Part shown: positions 35,248 through 47,359 of the stretch, one piece after another | Position numbering within the stretch: the first letter of the stretch is position 1 | Layout: the number at the start of each line of letters is the position of its first letter | From: Herpomyces periplanetae | Lineage: Eukaryota; Ascomycota; Laboulbeniomycetes; Herpomycetales; Herpomycetaceae | DNA: 64,000 bases | Direction: 5' to 3' | Assembly: GCA_009733715.1 (NCBI GenBank) | Contig: WMKJ01000071.1 | Coordinates: forward strand, 1 to 64,000 | Program-made: the position numbers and the translations under genes | Notes under the pieces: model-generated | Database searches by the model: none | What the model saw: the letters and a program-made list of their open reading frames with translations, nothing else | What the model was told of the DNA's origin: nothing

Positions 35248-36140
35248 TCTGACTTATTTGCATGCAGTTTTAAACATTATAAAGACGCTTTCCATGGCAA
35301 CTTTTTATCGAATAGACAGAGTAAATAGTTTGTGTATTCATAACCATTTAGACGTCAGTCTTGTCCGTGGAATCGTTAGAAGCAGCACAGCTTAAGGACA
35401 TGCTGACTATTGCCTAATTGAGTAAGTCGAACTTCATTGGCTGAAACCAGACGAGACGACTCCACCTCTGGACCAATTTTGGGAAGGTGCAATCGGTTCA
35501 TCCCGCCGATGGCAAAATCTCGGCAATCTTCGGCTCCGTTCCCCGCCCGCCCCAGCTCGGTGTATGGAACAATGTATATCCGGTCAGCCGACTCGTGAAC
35601 CGACGCGTACTTTTGTAGATGTTTCGGCAGAAGATTTTGTTGGTTGGTGATGATGGTGGATTTTTATCTTAGATAAATGAGCATTGTATATGTATGTATG
35701 CATGTATTTATGTGAGTTTGGGATTTTATTCATTGTGCACGGATAAGTGATTTAATTTGGTTAATGATTTTGTGGTTAATACGGTATGTGGTGAGTTGTA
35801 TTATCATGATTGCGAGATTATATATATTGGTTATACATATACATGCACTTACATATTTTTCTTGTTCTACTAACGTTTAATTAGGTTGTTATATTCTACG
35901 GGTTATCAAAGTTAAAAATGTTGGAATTGATATTCCGACACACGGAACAATGGTGATTGGGAAAGTATGGATTTCCGAATAATAGTACGCGCAAGCGTGG
36001 GTGTAAACGACTCAGAGACACGATAATCTACAAGCTTGAAAGTAATCGCAGACGCACGTAGTGTTATTGAGTGCGCATGCGCGCGCGTGCGCGCGCGTAC
36101 CCAAAGGTTTTTCAATTGTACGTAAGTGAATAAGTGAGTC
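35248..36140. other. Intergenic region, arrestin/CUE2-like
   Basis: No gene seen. A GC-richer block lies at 35430-35620. Alternating purine-pyrimidine GC sequence is at 36072-36100, just ahead of the next gene. Confidence 0.55.
36072..36100. repeat. Alternating GC purine-pyrimidine tract
   Basis: Near-perfect (GC)n with CA/TG steps, a sequence type able to form Z-DNA. It ends 40 bp before the proposed ATG at 36141. Confidence 0.7.
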
Positions 36141-37816
36141 ATGGGACGATCACGTAAAAAGCAAGCGACAAAGGCAAGTGAGTGCAGCAAATTGAATTAA
36201 TTCACATACACAAAACATCGCGAACAATGTAAACGTACTGTACCAAATTACTGACATTCACGTGTATGGTGGGAGCGTGTTAACGGTAGCGGTGGGGCGG
36301 AGGTAGTAGTTGTGATGGTAGTAGTAAGTGTTGAAGTGGAGGGTGCAAATTTCAACGTACGCGCAAACGTATACACGGAAAAAGTTAGACCAGCTCATTA
36401 CACAATGGAAATGTGTTAAACGACGTAATGAATGAGGTGTATAATCGCATAGTCGACGAAACAGATACGTCGAAACAGCAACCGGACGAGAGTTGTCCGC
36501 GCGAATTACTCGAAATGTTTAGCCATTTAACCACGGATGAAGTATGCCGTGAATGGTGGGAAAGTGGAGGTGATTACGAGCGAACGTTAGGATCGTTAAG
36601 CGATCGTAGCTTGGCGTACGAATTAGCGAACACGGAATGCAACAATTCACTGTCAGAGGTAACTTCAAGAACTGCAACTATGGCATTGGAAGTGAGTCAC
36701 GCGCCAGTAAGGCAACGTGGACGACGAAAATACGTTAAAGCAGAATTGAGCGAACCGCATGGCGCAAGCGAGAGTGCCAGCACTTGGCCCTTGGATACAG
36801 ATCGAGTACAACGACCTCATAAGAATGCGTGGAAAATGGCTCAGCGTGACTTGGACGAAGTGCACGTATTAACGAAAATTCCCATTTCACGGCTTCAGTC
36901 TCTGTGGCATACACAAAAAGGGTCGTTGCCGCGAGTGCTGGAAGAATTAGCGCGCACATACCACATGTTTACACTACATACTGACCCCTTGAATGATTCT
37001 TTGATTAGTCGCGAAGCAAATGAACTTTGTGAATGCTTCCCATCACTTACCCGTGAAATTGCCGTTGGCTTCTGTCGGTTAACTGCACCATCCATTCTTG
37101 CAGCACACAATTTGGCGCTTATTTATGTCAACAGTTTAACAACGTCTTTCTCGGATAAAGAGAAGGAGGGGAATTTTATGGATGCTTTGCACGTTAGCTC
37201 TTCAATTGTGGATAAAACGCACCGAGAAGTTGATTTGGATAACCTATTGTCAACGAACTTACCAAAAGGTGTAGAAGCTCAAGCCAGCGTTGACCAAAGG
37301 GTAGAACGCTTAACGACGTGTGCACAAGGTATATCAACATCGTATCAACTGGCCAGGGAGAATGCGCAACGGTATTACCGCAAGTCACGGTCAAATCGTC
37401 TGTACACGGGTGCTGCAGCATATTATTCCATGGTGGCGCAAGACATGTCGAAAAAGATTCGCCAAGTTGAGGATAGAAATGCAGAGGCCATAGCAGAATC
37501 GATTCTACGTGAATGCGCAAGCCGTGAAAGTGGAGCGTGGACAATCGATTTACATGGCTTATCGGTACAACAGGGTGTTAAGGTGGTACTCCACGTGCTG
37601 GAAGCGTGGATTGAACATTGTGCTGGACGCAAAGGACCACCCTCCATCAAGGATAAAGATAACGGTTTACATATAATTACCGGCCGCGGATTGCATTCTA
37701 AGAACCGGATTCCAAAGTTACTCAAAGCTGTACAGTGTTTGCTCGATCGGCAAGGGTGTACGTATTCCACGCAACATGGAATAATCAATGTTATTGCGGT
37801 AAATAAACTCGACTGA
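36141..37816 (+). CDS. CUE2: CUE/DUF1771/Smr-domain endonuclease, Cue2/N4BP2-like
   Basis: Yeast Cue2 cleaves mRNA at collided ribosomes in no-go decay. The main exon ends at 37816. CUE-like helices occur near ELLEMFSHLTTDEVCREWW and ELCECFPSLTREIAVGFC. DUF1771 is visible as YQLARENAQRYYRKSRSNRL to VEDRNAEAIAESIL. The Smr domain follows with WTIDLHGLSVQQGVKVVLHV and LHIITGRGLHSKNRIPKLLK, so both the DLHG and TGRGxHS elements are present. Two starts are possible: ATG at 36428 (462 aa), or ATG at 36141 through a GC-AG intron (36141-36173 joined to 36389-37816; 486 aa, starting MGRSRKKQATK|TSS). The GC donor reads AAG|GCAAGT, the usual form for such introns, and the join is in phase 0. CACGTG at 36259 then lies in the intron. 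Confidence 0.82.
36259..36264. promoter_or_regulatory. CACGTG box near CUE2-like start
   Basis: TTCACGTGT, 169 bp upstream of the ATG at 36428. If the GC-AG intron model is right it is intronic, which argues slightly for the downstream start. Confidence 0.3.
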
Positions 37817-39541
37817 AATTTTCGCACGCTTTCTATGTGTGTGTGTGTACGATGTATGAATTTTTGGATGTATTTAGTTAACGAGTATGAGAGTAAAAAG
37901 ACGACAAAGTAGAAGGTTGTTGTAGGATTTTAACAAGTGGATATCGCGTGTGGATTAAGGAAAAGGTTTACTACACTTGATACGGAAACAGGCACAAGCA
38001 AGTGATGTGAGTAATTTATGTACGCTAAGCTTGCATAGGGAAATGCTAATACATTAGACAGACCACGGCGATAGTCTAGTCATTATTTTTACCCAGTAGT
38101 TGTACAGTAGCCTTAGATTAGGAAAACTGCCACTCAGCAGTGGAGCACATACAAAGTAGAAAATGGTGATCAGTGACTTTGTGATTAGCTTAGTCGAATG
38201 TACTGGATGAAATAAACTGAGGGTTTATGCAATGGGAAAATTTGGTGCTGCATGCGAGCCGAGGCAAGGAGTGATGAGCAATGAGTGTCGTAGGGCTGGG
38301 TAGGACGAAAATTTTGGTTAGGTAGGACGGGGTGCTGATTTGATATTGTAGAACAGTGTGGTAATTTGTAAAGATTCATTCGACGTGGACGAGCAAGTAG
38401 TCAAGTAGTGAAGGTGTACTAACGCAATGGCCATGGGGCGAGTGGGCAAAAGGTAGATTAACGGACATACTGCACTACATTGATTAAGATTGACAGTGAC
38501 GTGAAAAGGGTGAAATTGTGATTACGGATGGTATTGTCAGGAGGAGGAATTGGGTACGGAAAATCCCCCAATTGAGTTTACGGTCAACTGAGCCGGTGGT
38601 GCAGATTCACAATCGGGTTAACAAGTGCATTAAGGATAAGAAAATGGTATGTAAATATAGACTGATATAAAAGTAAGTAGTGGGCGAACATTCACAATTC
38701 TCATGATTGTCGGAAAGCGAATCATGTAGGTGTGAAGGAGGAATTCACGGCGATAAGTCGGGCTTAAAGGTAGAGTGTGTAGTAGATAAAAGAATTTAGT
38801 TATGATAATGGACAGCCAGCATAACTTGAAGTAATTAACAATAAACCAAGTCCATTGAATTGTCTGCTAACATGGAGTAGCAATCAGTAGAGTAAGGTGA
38901 GTGGATCCGGTGTGCACGAGTCATGGAGAATGGGATAAATATTTAACGAGGGCAAAGAAGGATAGCATGAGATAATTGCTGTAGTAAGACTGGAATAGAT
39001 AAATGCAACCAAATAATGCGAACGACAAAGGGGTTTATGTAATGAATGCAAAAGTGAAGGTGAATTACGGTAATTTGATTGAACAGGACAAACCGGGTTA
39101 AGCATGCTGTGCTGCAGGTTGGGTAAAAAAAGCATGCATTTTGATCAAATTACTGACAAGGTCAAGAATAAGATCCGGATCAGATTATGATTCCCTTAAT
39201 ATTTGGAATAAAAGGTAACATGATAAGGGTGATAATAAGTAGAATTTGTGAATGAAGCATTGGGAAACTGTTCACGTTGTATGCAAGATAAACCAAAGTA
39301 ACGATGAACGGCTTTCCATGTGCAAGTAGGAGTAAATAAATTGATGAATTTTCAAGTGCATATATGAAAAGTAAGCCCATTTAAACCAGTTAACTGGGGG
39401 GGGATGGACAAGGGGGGAATAGTAAAGCTCAAAAGAAAAACTCCCTTCCCCCTCACTCGATAAAATATCCTTTCTTGATAAATTAAAACGACGGCAAAAT
39501 CAAAATTTCCCCAAAAAATGGTTTTTGCGACGAACAAAATA

Positions 39542-39557
39542 TTTCCTGATTAGGAAA
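39542..39557. promoter_or_regulatory. Mcm1-like (MADS-box) site, near-perfect
   Basis: TTTCCTGATTAGGAAA differs from the yeast Mcm1 consensus TTWCCCNWWWRGGAAA at one base. It is the core of a 10-bp inverted repeat at 39538-39561 (AATATTTCCT, loop GATT). Confidence 0.45.
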
Positions 39558-39835
39558 TATTCCATAACGGGACAAAAAGTTGAGACGGAGACGACGAACT
39601 AGGCAAGAGGATACAGAAAGGGAAAGCGATGCACTCGAGATCAGACGATTTGGGTAGTGGCCATTAAGTTAGGAAGGCGGCGGACAGCTGGCCTGGGAGA
39701 GTAGTTTCCGTTTTGGTGAATGGGGCATAAGAGCATTTTGCGGAGGCGCAGCCAGGATTGCGGCCTTGGAAGTGCACAGTTCACGATGCACAACTCCCAG
39801 TTTACCTGGCACTCTTACTCGTGCTTGCAATCGCA

Positions 39836-39880
39836 CTCGCATCAGCATCAGCATCAGCATTAGCTTTCGCTCTCGCTCGT
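39836..39880 (+). repeat. Hexamer array GCATCA with drift
   Basis: About three GCATCA units, one GCATTA, then diverged GCTNNN units. Same stepwise pattern as arrays at 1585 and 58067. Confidence 0.6.
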
Positions 39881-42800
39881 GCTCGCACACTCTCCTTCGC
39901 CTTCCCTTCCTTTGTCGCCTCCCACCCATATAACTTTCTGCATCATTCCGCTTTAATTATACCCCATTCAATCTCTCCTTCAATATTGCCATCACAAATA
40001 ATCACCGTTTCCATTATTCCTTGGACTGTCCATATCGCATAATGATATTCGTGCACTCTTCCGCGCGTTTGCATACTCTAGTCCACTAATGTGTGCACGA
40101 TTTACTCTTCTCGAAGTTCGGACATTTGTACGTGGAGTCCGGACACCAACTTTCTCTTCCATCATCCCTTCTCCCGGTACATTCTAGCGTATTACCATTA
40201 TGTTCATGATATAAGAACATCCTAAAGGTATACGTGTGAATGAAAATACCAATATCCAGCATTAACGCTAATATTTCAACTGACCCTCACAGTTACATTT
40301 CGTGAAGTAAAAACAGGTCAAGCTAGCCTTGAGCATATTTTCAAACTGCCATGCTTTTAACCTGACGTCAAGCTCAATTTTTTGCTTGATCGTAATTTAT
40401 AGTTTGGCTTTTTCACTATACCCTAATATAACTTGACTGATTTTGCCTTGTCTTGCCATTCTATTCCATGCTTCGGGAATGCATCAACTCCGCCAAAACT
40501 ATCCAATCTAAGCCTGAAAAATCCTCGCCATATTCTCAACTATGAATTTCAAACAATATCTGAACTAACTTATTTTTATCATATTACGTTTACCCACACA
40601 ATCATTATTTTATTCCCAACAGCACTGCAATCATCGCCATCTGGTTCGTATCAAATTGTCAATAATATTCCTCGTGTATAGCCCCGCTCTGTATTACATC
40701 TAATTCAGCCATGTTATCAGAAGAGAAGAACTGGATTTTCAAAGGCAGTGTAGTCGCACAACGCTTCCACTCCTGAACTATCAATAATATATCAGCCCCT
40801 TCAGGCTTGAGTTCTCGCTTGATTGCATAGACAATGGCAAATATTAATATTATCAATGCGCCCACACACTCTCTCTCATTATTTTCATCGCAATTAAACG
40901 CTTCCCTTGCCTTCTCGACAACATAAAATCACTTACTAGCTGGGGAAATTTTTTTAGACATCCTTCATCCCGTCAAACCCCCCAAGGGGCAACTCTCAAA
41001 TATAATCAATCGACTAATTACCGTTACCCCGTCGTACTCTTGAATTTTTACGAAGAAACCGGAACGTAAACTTTATCATTGGTAATACATGAAATTTCAC
41101 CTTATCTTATAAGCTATACGTCAAACTTGTTACAAAGTAATGAGAGCTGTCAAGTTGAGACGTATACTTGAGTGGTAAAAGCTGTCAATTTTAAAGCTAC
41201 CATTCCCAAGCCTTTCAACTACTCATAACCCTTTTTTGGGGGGAAAGATTTCTAGTCGTGTATTAGTGGTAAGTAGCTTATCGTACCATAGTTAGCACTG
41301 TACAAGTACACTTGGTTAAATCATTTTAATTTGTACGAGTAAGACGACAATTAGATATCACAGTATGGTCACCACGTTAAATCATTCATCTCGTAGGCTT
41401 AATGCTCGCCCAATATACTTAACTTATCTTCTCCCATATCCAACAAGTATCCAAGAGTGTATGAGACCCTTAACTTGATTTGTTCGTTGTCAAAGAAAGC
41501 GTGAAAAGTGTATAGTAAATATTAACATGGGAAAAATTACTTCACTCCCGCTGCTGGGATAAAGCTAGAGTGTATACCCCATTGCTAACTTACTCGTGGT
41601 TAATTATCCCTCAAAAACTCTGCAAATCGTAGTTTTGAAAGTGAACAATACTATATAATACCATTTTCACCGTACACAGGCTTCGGTGTAAATCAATCGC
41701 GACATGGTACAGTGTAAGCCATTCTTCCTTGAAGAACTTCCCATGAGCCAGCTCTATGCCCATACACATACACAAGTATGCATTCACAGATGCATTGAGT
41801 ACATGTTAACTAAGGCGACACTTAACCTAACGCTGAACGGTTTATCCGGTATTTCATGTACGACTAAAAATTCCTCAATAAGCTATGGATTGAGAGAGCT
41901 TGCTATAAGCTGGTCATTGCTAAATGGCCATTCAAGTGTATACCCGTCGTCGTCCCCATCCCCTCATTTATCCCTAAAGAAAACGAAAACCACTTTACCC
42001 AAAACACTCTGCCTGTGTACTACGATGGCAAAGTATATTTCAATCAAGCAACCCTGTCTAAATGGTAATCCATTAGGCTAGCTTAAACGCCGATCTTTGC
42101 TCGCTTTACTACTGTTTTACCTTAAATACACATTCCTTAAACTCACGTTAATCTACCTTGAACCATCGAAATATTTCCCCACGATTACCCATCACATACA
42201 CCATGTTGACTGGACTGTTAATTCTTCCTTCACTTTACCTACCCTTGGTGCACTTGGTCAACGTACCAAGTTCAACCTTAATTTTGCCTGGTTTGACTCC
42301 ACACGGCTGATCAACGGCTTGGATTAACACAATTTATACACTTTACCAAATTTAACAGTGTTTTGGCGTACGACTAGCTGGCTTAGAGTGACTATCATAC
42401 CATTTTAAACAACTCATGCTAGTGTCTTAATCCCACATTATTTATTGTTGGCTCGCCTATTTCACTTGGTCTGCATATCATTTGGTAAATAGTCAGTTTG
42501 CCAAATAATTTGTCAAATGTTCTCCTGCCTTTCCGGATGTTTTGCAATGCCTGGTACGTTGTATCATGTTTCTAGTCATGTTTTATTCGCTTCAGTAACA
42601 TATTCTTAAACTACTCACTAAATTTCTCCCGTTATACCCTCGGTTTTACACACGTTTCTTTCATGCTACCGCTATCAATGTAGTCTCTTTTACCATATAA
42701 TGCCCGACCAGACTTGCTTCAGACTTGATTTAACAAGACCCTAACATTCTATCATCATGATTATTTGTAATGGCATTTATGAGTTAACATAGCTGATTTC

Positions 42801-44463
42801 TCCTAAAATACTAGCCTCTCTTACTCGGTCCACCTGCTCTCACACGCTGAACTTATTACATATGACGACGATTGCCGTGCTTGGTTCTAATTACATGTGA
42901 AACTTGGTGCAGATTCACAAATTTTGGTCTATACGTCATGCAGGACCAGTGGAAAACTCGTTCACTTGACTAGATATCTACCTTGAAGTGTCTCAATTAC
43001 CCTTCTATCTCCATGGTTAACTACCTATCCTTACACCTTTCTTTAATTAAAATGTAACAACGGCGTGTGTAGTACTGTAAATTTATGGCTAATTGTAGGT
43101 ATACAATATTACACTTAACTCGACAAAACCTGAATTCCTTAGCAAGGCAAACCATCCTCGGCTTGCTGCGACTCATTAACTTAGGTTGCAACAACTTATT
43201 GAATGCTTTGGCCCGGTTCGGTTTATTATCTCATAAGTGGATGCGGTCGCTGGCACGTGTGGATGTCCGTGCCATCTTTTTCCCTCAAGTGTACTAAATC
43301 CTTTCCAATGAACAAGCCTTTGATAAACTTAAGCTTGTACTGATTACATGACGTGAAACACTCTTCCAGTAAGCCAGATGCACGTTTCCTGTTCCCTTGG
43401 TAAACTTCATTCTTTCGCCTGTCTATAATGTAGCTATTATGCTTATATCATACGTATTCACCCAGAATTCACCAAGCTCGCCCCAACCTATACCTTCATC
43501 TTTGCCACTAAATTAATCCTTTTGTCATTTAAAGCCTCGGTAGACCTACACGCGACCACACTACCGTTATGTTCTCCCCATTTGGCGACTCTTTGCATCA
43601 TACTTAGACCTTATTATTCAATGCAGGTAAAATTTTAACCCAGGATGATAGCGTTTTCTGTTGATAAATTTCAACCATGATCTTCACTATCATGCGCTTT
43701 GAGATGACCATAACCTTGTCTAAAGTCCACTTGCCCCCTACTCGTGTTATTAAAGTTAAACTGACGTGCCATGTACCAGCTCACTGAATCTATACGTTTA
43801 ACTGGGTTTAGTTCGACTTGACACCCTTAGCCTACCCTTATAACACTAATTTAACCGCTTTATTTTACTCTAAATGTCTTACTCTAGCCTTTAGTCGTGA
43901 ATCATGACTTTTAACTGCCATATTAGCACAAGCCCGAATTAGTAGTCATGAAGTATGTGTACAATTTCCTTCAGTACGCCAGGGTGTAAAGTTGACTTTT
44001 TGGGGAATAATGCACACTTGGAAATTAGTTCTTATGCCGCATGACACAAGCTTGGTGAAATTGGACGGGAAGAATTAATTAGATTGACTCGTAATTTTAC
44101 CGTGACCACCACGGGTATACCCACTGCCAAACCATATAACTTTAACCTTTGAGGTATGGTATGATAACACTGTTTAACTTGCCAATTAAAAGCGTTAACT
44201 TAACTGCCGTCACCACCCTCCAAAGTTACCATCGAGTAAGAGTCTAGCCTTCCATGGTTAGTTTTTGGGCGGGCGGGAGGACCAGGAGAAAGAGGAGAAT
44301 GAAGATGAAAGTGGAGGTGGAGGTGGAGAGGAGGAAGGGGGATAGACATGCGTTAACATTGTCTACCGTGAGCTGTTAAAACTGCTAATCCGGAATGAAT
44401 TCGTGATGATAACTCGTCGCTGATAACGGTTAGTCATGGGATTAATGATTACAGAGCACTTCG

Positions 44464-44498
44464 CCTAAACTAACCTAAGCTAAGCTAACCTAACCTAA
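44464..44498. repeat. Short telomere-like CCTAA/GCTAA run
   Basis: Seven imperfect units of CCTAA or GCTAA type. On the other strand it reads as degenerate TTAGG. Too short and degenerate to claim a telomere origin. Confidence 0.6.
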
Positions 44499-44730
44499 TG
44501 AAGGGACAGATGGAACGTTGGCATGTTCGTACGCATGCACGCGCACGCACGAAAGCACACATACTTCCACACCTGTACATTCACACTATACAAGGCGAAC
44601 ATCCGTACGTCAGACACTTCCGACACACTCTCACGACCTAAAAATAATCCCTTCCTAAAGTAGGAATTCTGAATGTGGCAATACATTACTTCCAAAAGCG
44701 GAAATAGGACTCTCAACAAACATTATCCAT

Positions 44731-44746
44731 TTTCCCAATTAGGAAA
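44731..44746. promoter_or_regulatory. Mcm1-like (MADS-box) site, perfect consensus
   Basis: TTTCCCAATTAGGAAA fits TTWCCCNWWWRGGAAA at every position. It pairs with a second inverted copy 57 bp away. Confidence 0.5.
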
Positions 44747-44787
44747 TGATGTTAATTTGGGTCCTTACGAACCTTCTTCATGCGGAA

Positions 44788-44803
44788 TTTCCTAATCGGG
44801 TAA
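44788..44803. promoter_or_regulatory. Mcm1-like (MADS-box) site, perfect consensus, inverted
   Basis: The reverse complement, TTACCCGATTAGGAAA, fits the Mcm1 consensus at every position. Confidence 0.5.
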
Positions 44804-45298
44804 TGATTATTTTCAGCCCTACGCCCAGTTCGTTAGAGTTCCATCGTTTGACGAGTATGAATCGTTGGCGACGAACAATTATGCACGTTTCGAGTTGTTC
44901 AGTGTTATTTTGATGGGTGCTTTCACGGTAGATATGAGTGTGGGCGAGCGTAGGTAATTGTTCAGATAGAGTTGTGTAGGTAAAAGTGTAATAAGTGTTC
45001 GTGAAGTTTTTGCAGTGTTACCGCTAAACTCTTCAGTTCACTCAGTATACGTGAGCCATTTTACCCTTAGTGTCCGAAATCTCCGGGATCTACCGTTGAC
45101 TTCATCAACATTGTCACAGCCTGTCTTACCCTGATGTCCAGCTTGTCCGTTTTTGTTTTTTTTTTGAGCGTGTATGTCTACGCATACTTACACACGGTCA
45201 TGATCAACTACGTAACCAATTTTCCCCATGTAAAAAATATTGGTCAATTCTTCCTCGTTCATCCAGTGTGCATCCACCAAGCTTACCCTACTTAAGTT

Positions 45299-45368
45299 TT
45301 TGTGTGTGCGTGCTTGCGTGCATGCATGCGTGTGTGTGTGTGTGTGTGCGTGCGTGCGTGCGTGAGTG
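45299..45368 (+). repeat. TG/TGCG microsatellite
   Basis: Interrupted (TG)n with TGCG and TGCA units. Confidence 0.85.
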
Positions 45369-46797
45369 TATTATCAATGTTTTCTCGCTTGCTCATTGCC
45401 ATTGTTTCGCTAGTGTACATGCGTCTCTACATGTTAAAATTGGTAGAGTGAAGTAAATCATTTACCCATGTTAATGTTTCCTCCCCAAAAATAACCCATC
45501 TAGCATGCCTACTCTAGTTTAGCATATACTTAACGTCCTCGCTTGCTCAATACTACCTCGCCCGTATTCCATATGCCAGCGCTCCATGGCTAATTACCAA
45601 AAACGAACCAACGAACGTACCATTTGGATAACTGGCTCGTTCGATATATTTTAGTAACCTTCTGTTCAGCTTAAAGTTCATTTCATGCTTCTGTTGTTAC
45701 TATCACGCATGATTGGAGTGTTGCTATAAGGTTCTCATGGAATTCGTTAACTCCATGTCTCGGATGAATACATTGATAATACACCATACACCATTCCAAG
45801 AAATGTATTATCTCGCCTATCTACAATAATTACTTTTGATTCCGGGAAGTACAGCTCTTATATACAGATTAACTACCTATGACCCAATTGTCATGAAAAT
45901 TTCAATTACTGACTTGCCATACTGTCGAGCCGCCTATCGCACACGAGTATCATTGCTAACATTATCACGGATATAGTAAGATTTATCATCATAGATATCT
46001 TGCCCATTATCCAGCCAGCTCAATCATACGCTTCATTTTCACGTATTAACGATGGGCATACAAAAAAAGAAATGTTTGACTGTATCCTCTACCTAATGTT
46101 TCATGTCTGCCTTGCATCCAATGCTAAAAGATTTTCTTCTTCGCTCTGCGACTTTCCAATACCTCTCACACTTTGTCTCTGCTCTTCGCTTGAACTAATG
46201 CTTCCTTGCTCAATCACTTATGATTGCACAAACCTAGCCCAACCCTCTGTAGTACGCACGCATGGCTTCATCAGTGCTTTTATGTCTGATCATGTAATTT
46301 TGACTTCCTGTAAGGTATAACTCTCATCTTATCCTGGTGAGGCTCATGTACACTTTCACCAGCCGTACATTCTTTTTACCAAAGCACAGTAGTATGTTCG
46401 CTACAGTGCAGGTTTCTTAACATGTGTTGTTGCCTGCTTTTCTCTTCATCGGTGTTTATTATTTTCGATGACTCTTGCAAGGCATGCAATCCACAGCGAG
46501 CATCATTGAACTGTCTGAAATTTGTCAGGTACTCTCGAATTTCAATTGGAGTTTTGGCCGTTTTTCATCCCGCATACTTGGCTTTTTATATAACCATAGC
46601 AAAATCCATCGAGGTGTTAACAGTCCAGGCTGAGAGTATATTTACACTTTATCATATCTCCTTCACCTTTACCTTGTGGAGCAGAACTTGCTAACCTTCA
46701 CTTTTGTCCCGTACCGCTGTGTTTTGCGATTCGTTGGCCTTGCACACATCGAGCTGCCAGATTCGTCGATTTCACCGTGTCCGGGGCTGAACATAAA

Positions 46798-46840
46798 GTG
46801 TGTGCGTGTGTGTGTGTGTGCGGGTGTGTGTGCGTGTATG
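46798..46840 (+). repeat. TG microsatellite
   Basis: Interrupted (TG)n with GCG steps, 560 bp upstream of the factor gene ATG at 47360. Confidence 0.85.
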
Positions 46841-47359
46841 AAAGTGTGAGTGAAGTGGAAGAGAGAAATGTCCATTTTCACTGTCCTTGATATTGGTTCT
46901 TGAAATTTTATACTTCGCATTTATTGCGAGTCTCTTCTTCCCATTTATCATTGTGCATTCAAACTTTACTTGCCACTGGCTGGTACACTTACAGTGCTTT
47001 TCAAGCACATGCTCATACTTAACTTTACCTGTCATGCTTGAGTTATCCTTGAATTTCGTTGAACAGTTATCATCGAATGCCGCTTCTCATTCACAGCGTA
47101 CACGCCCAAAGTTTACCTTCGCTTGACGTGCTCGAGTATTCTTCAAAGAAATACCATTATCGCATTTTACAGCATCATTGGCATACTCAACCTAGCGTAA
47201 TCCTTTTGCTGAGCCCGGGAAGGAAAATTTCCACTGTTCATCATCCAGCTCCAAAGTACATCCACGTTTAACGAAACAACGTTTCTGCGATTTGCTGAAC
47301 GAATATAATAATTGTAATTGCATACGAGGTTTCATTTGACCATTTTTTACCCGGGAATC

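Larger units (their letters stand above)
37817..47359. other. 9.5 kb gene-free stretch
   Basis: I find no coding region on either strand. From about 37820 to 39660 the plus strand is purine-rich; from about 39760 to 40660 it is pyrimidine-rich, so strand asymmetry flips near 39.5-39.75 kb. Contents: three Mcm1-like sites, a 10-bp hairpin (39538-39561), a hexamer array (39836-39880), a degenerate TTAGG run (44464-44498), a purine tract (44270-44340) and two TG-repeat tracts. It may hold long leaders or non-coding transcripts of the factor gene at 47360. Confidence 0.55.

Noticed and set aside
36072-36100. CG-alternating tract as a CpG island or origin
   Set aside because: Too short; reported only as a sequence tract able to form Z-DNA.
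36178-36183. GTGAGT as donor of the first intron in the Smr gene
   Set aside because: Leaves phase 1; the only acceptors after the in-frame TAG at 36386-36388 and before ATG 36428 need phase 0 or 2.
46000-46694. Two 90-106-codon plus frames upstream of the factor gene
   Set aside because: Unremarkable composition, no motif, separate frames without convincing splice links to 47360.
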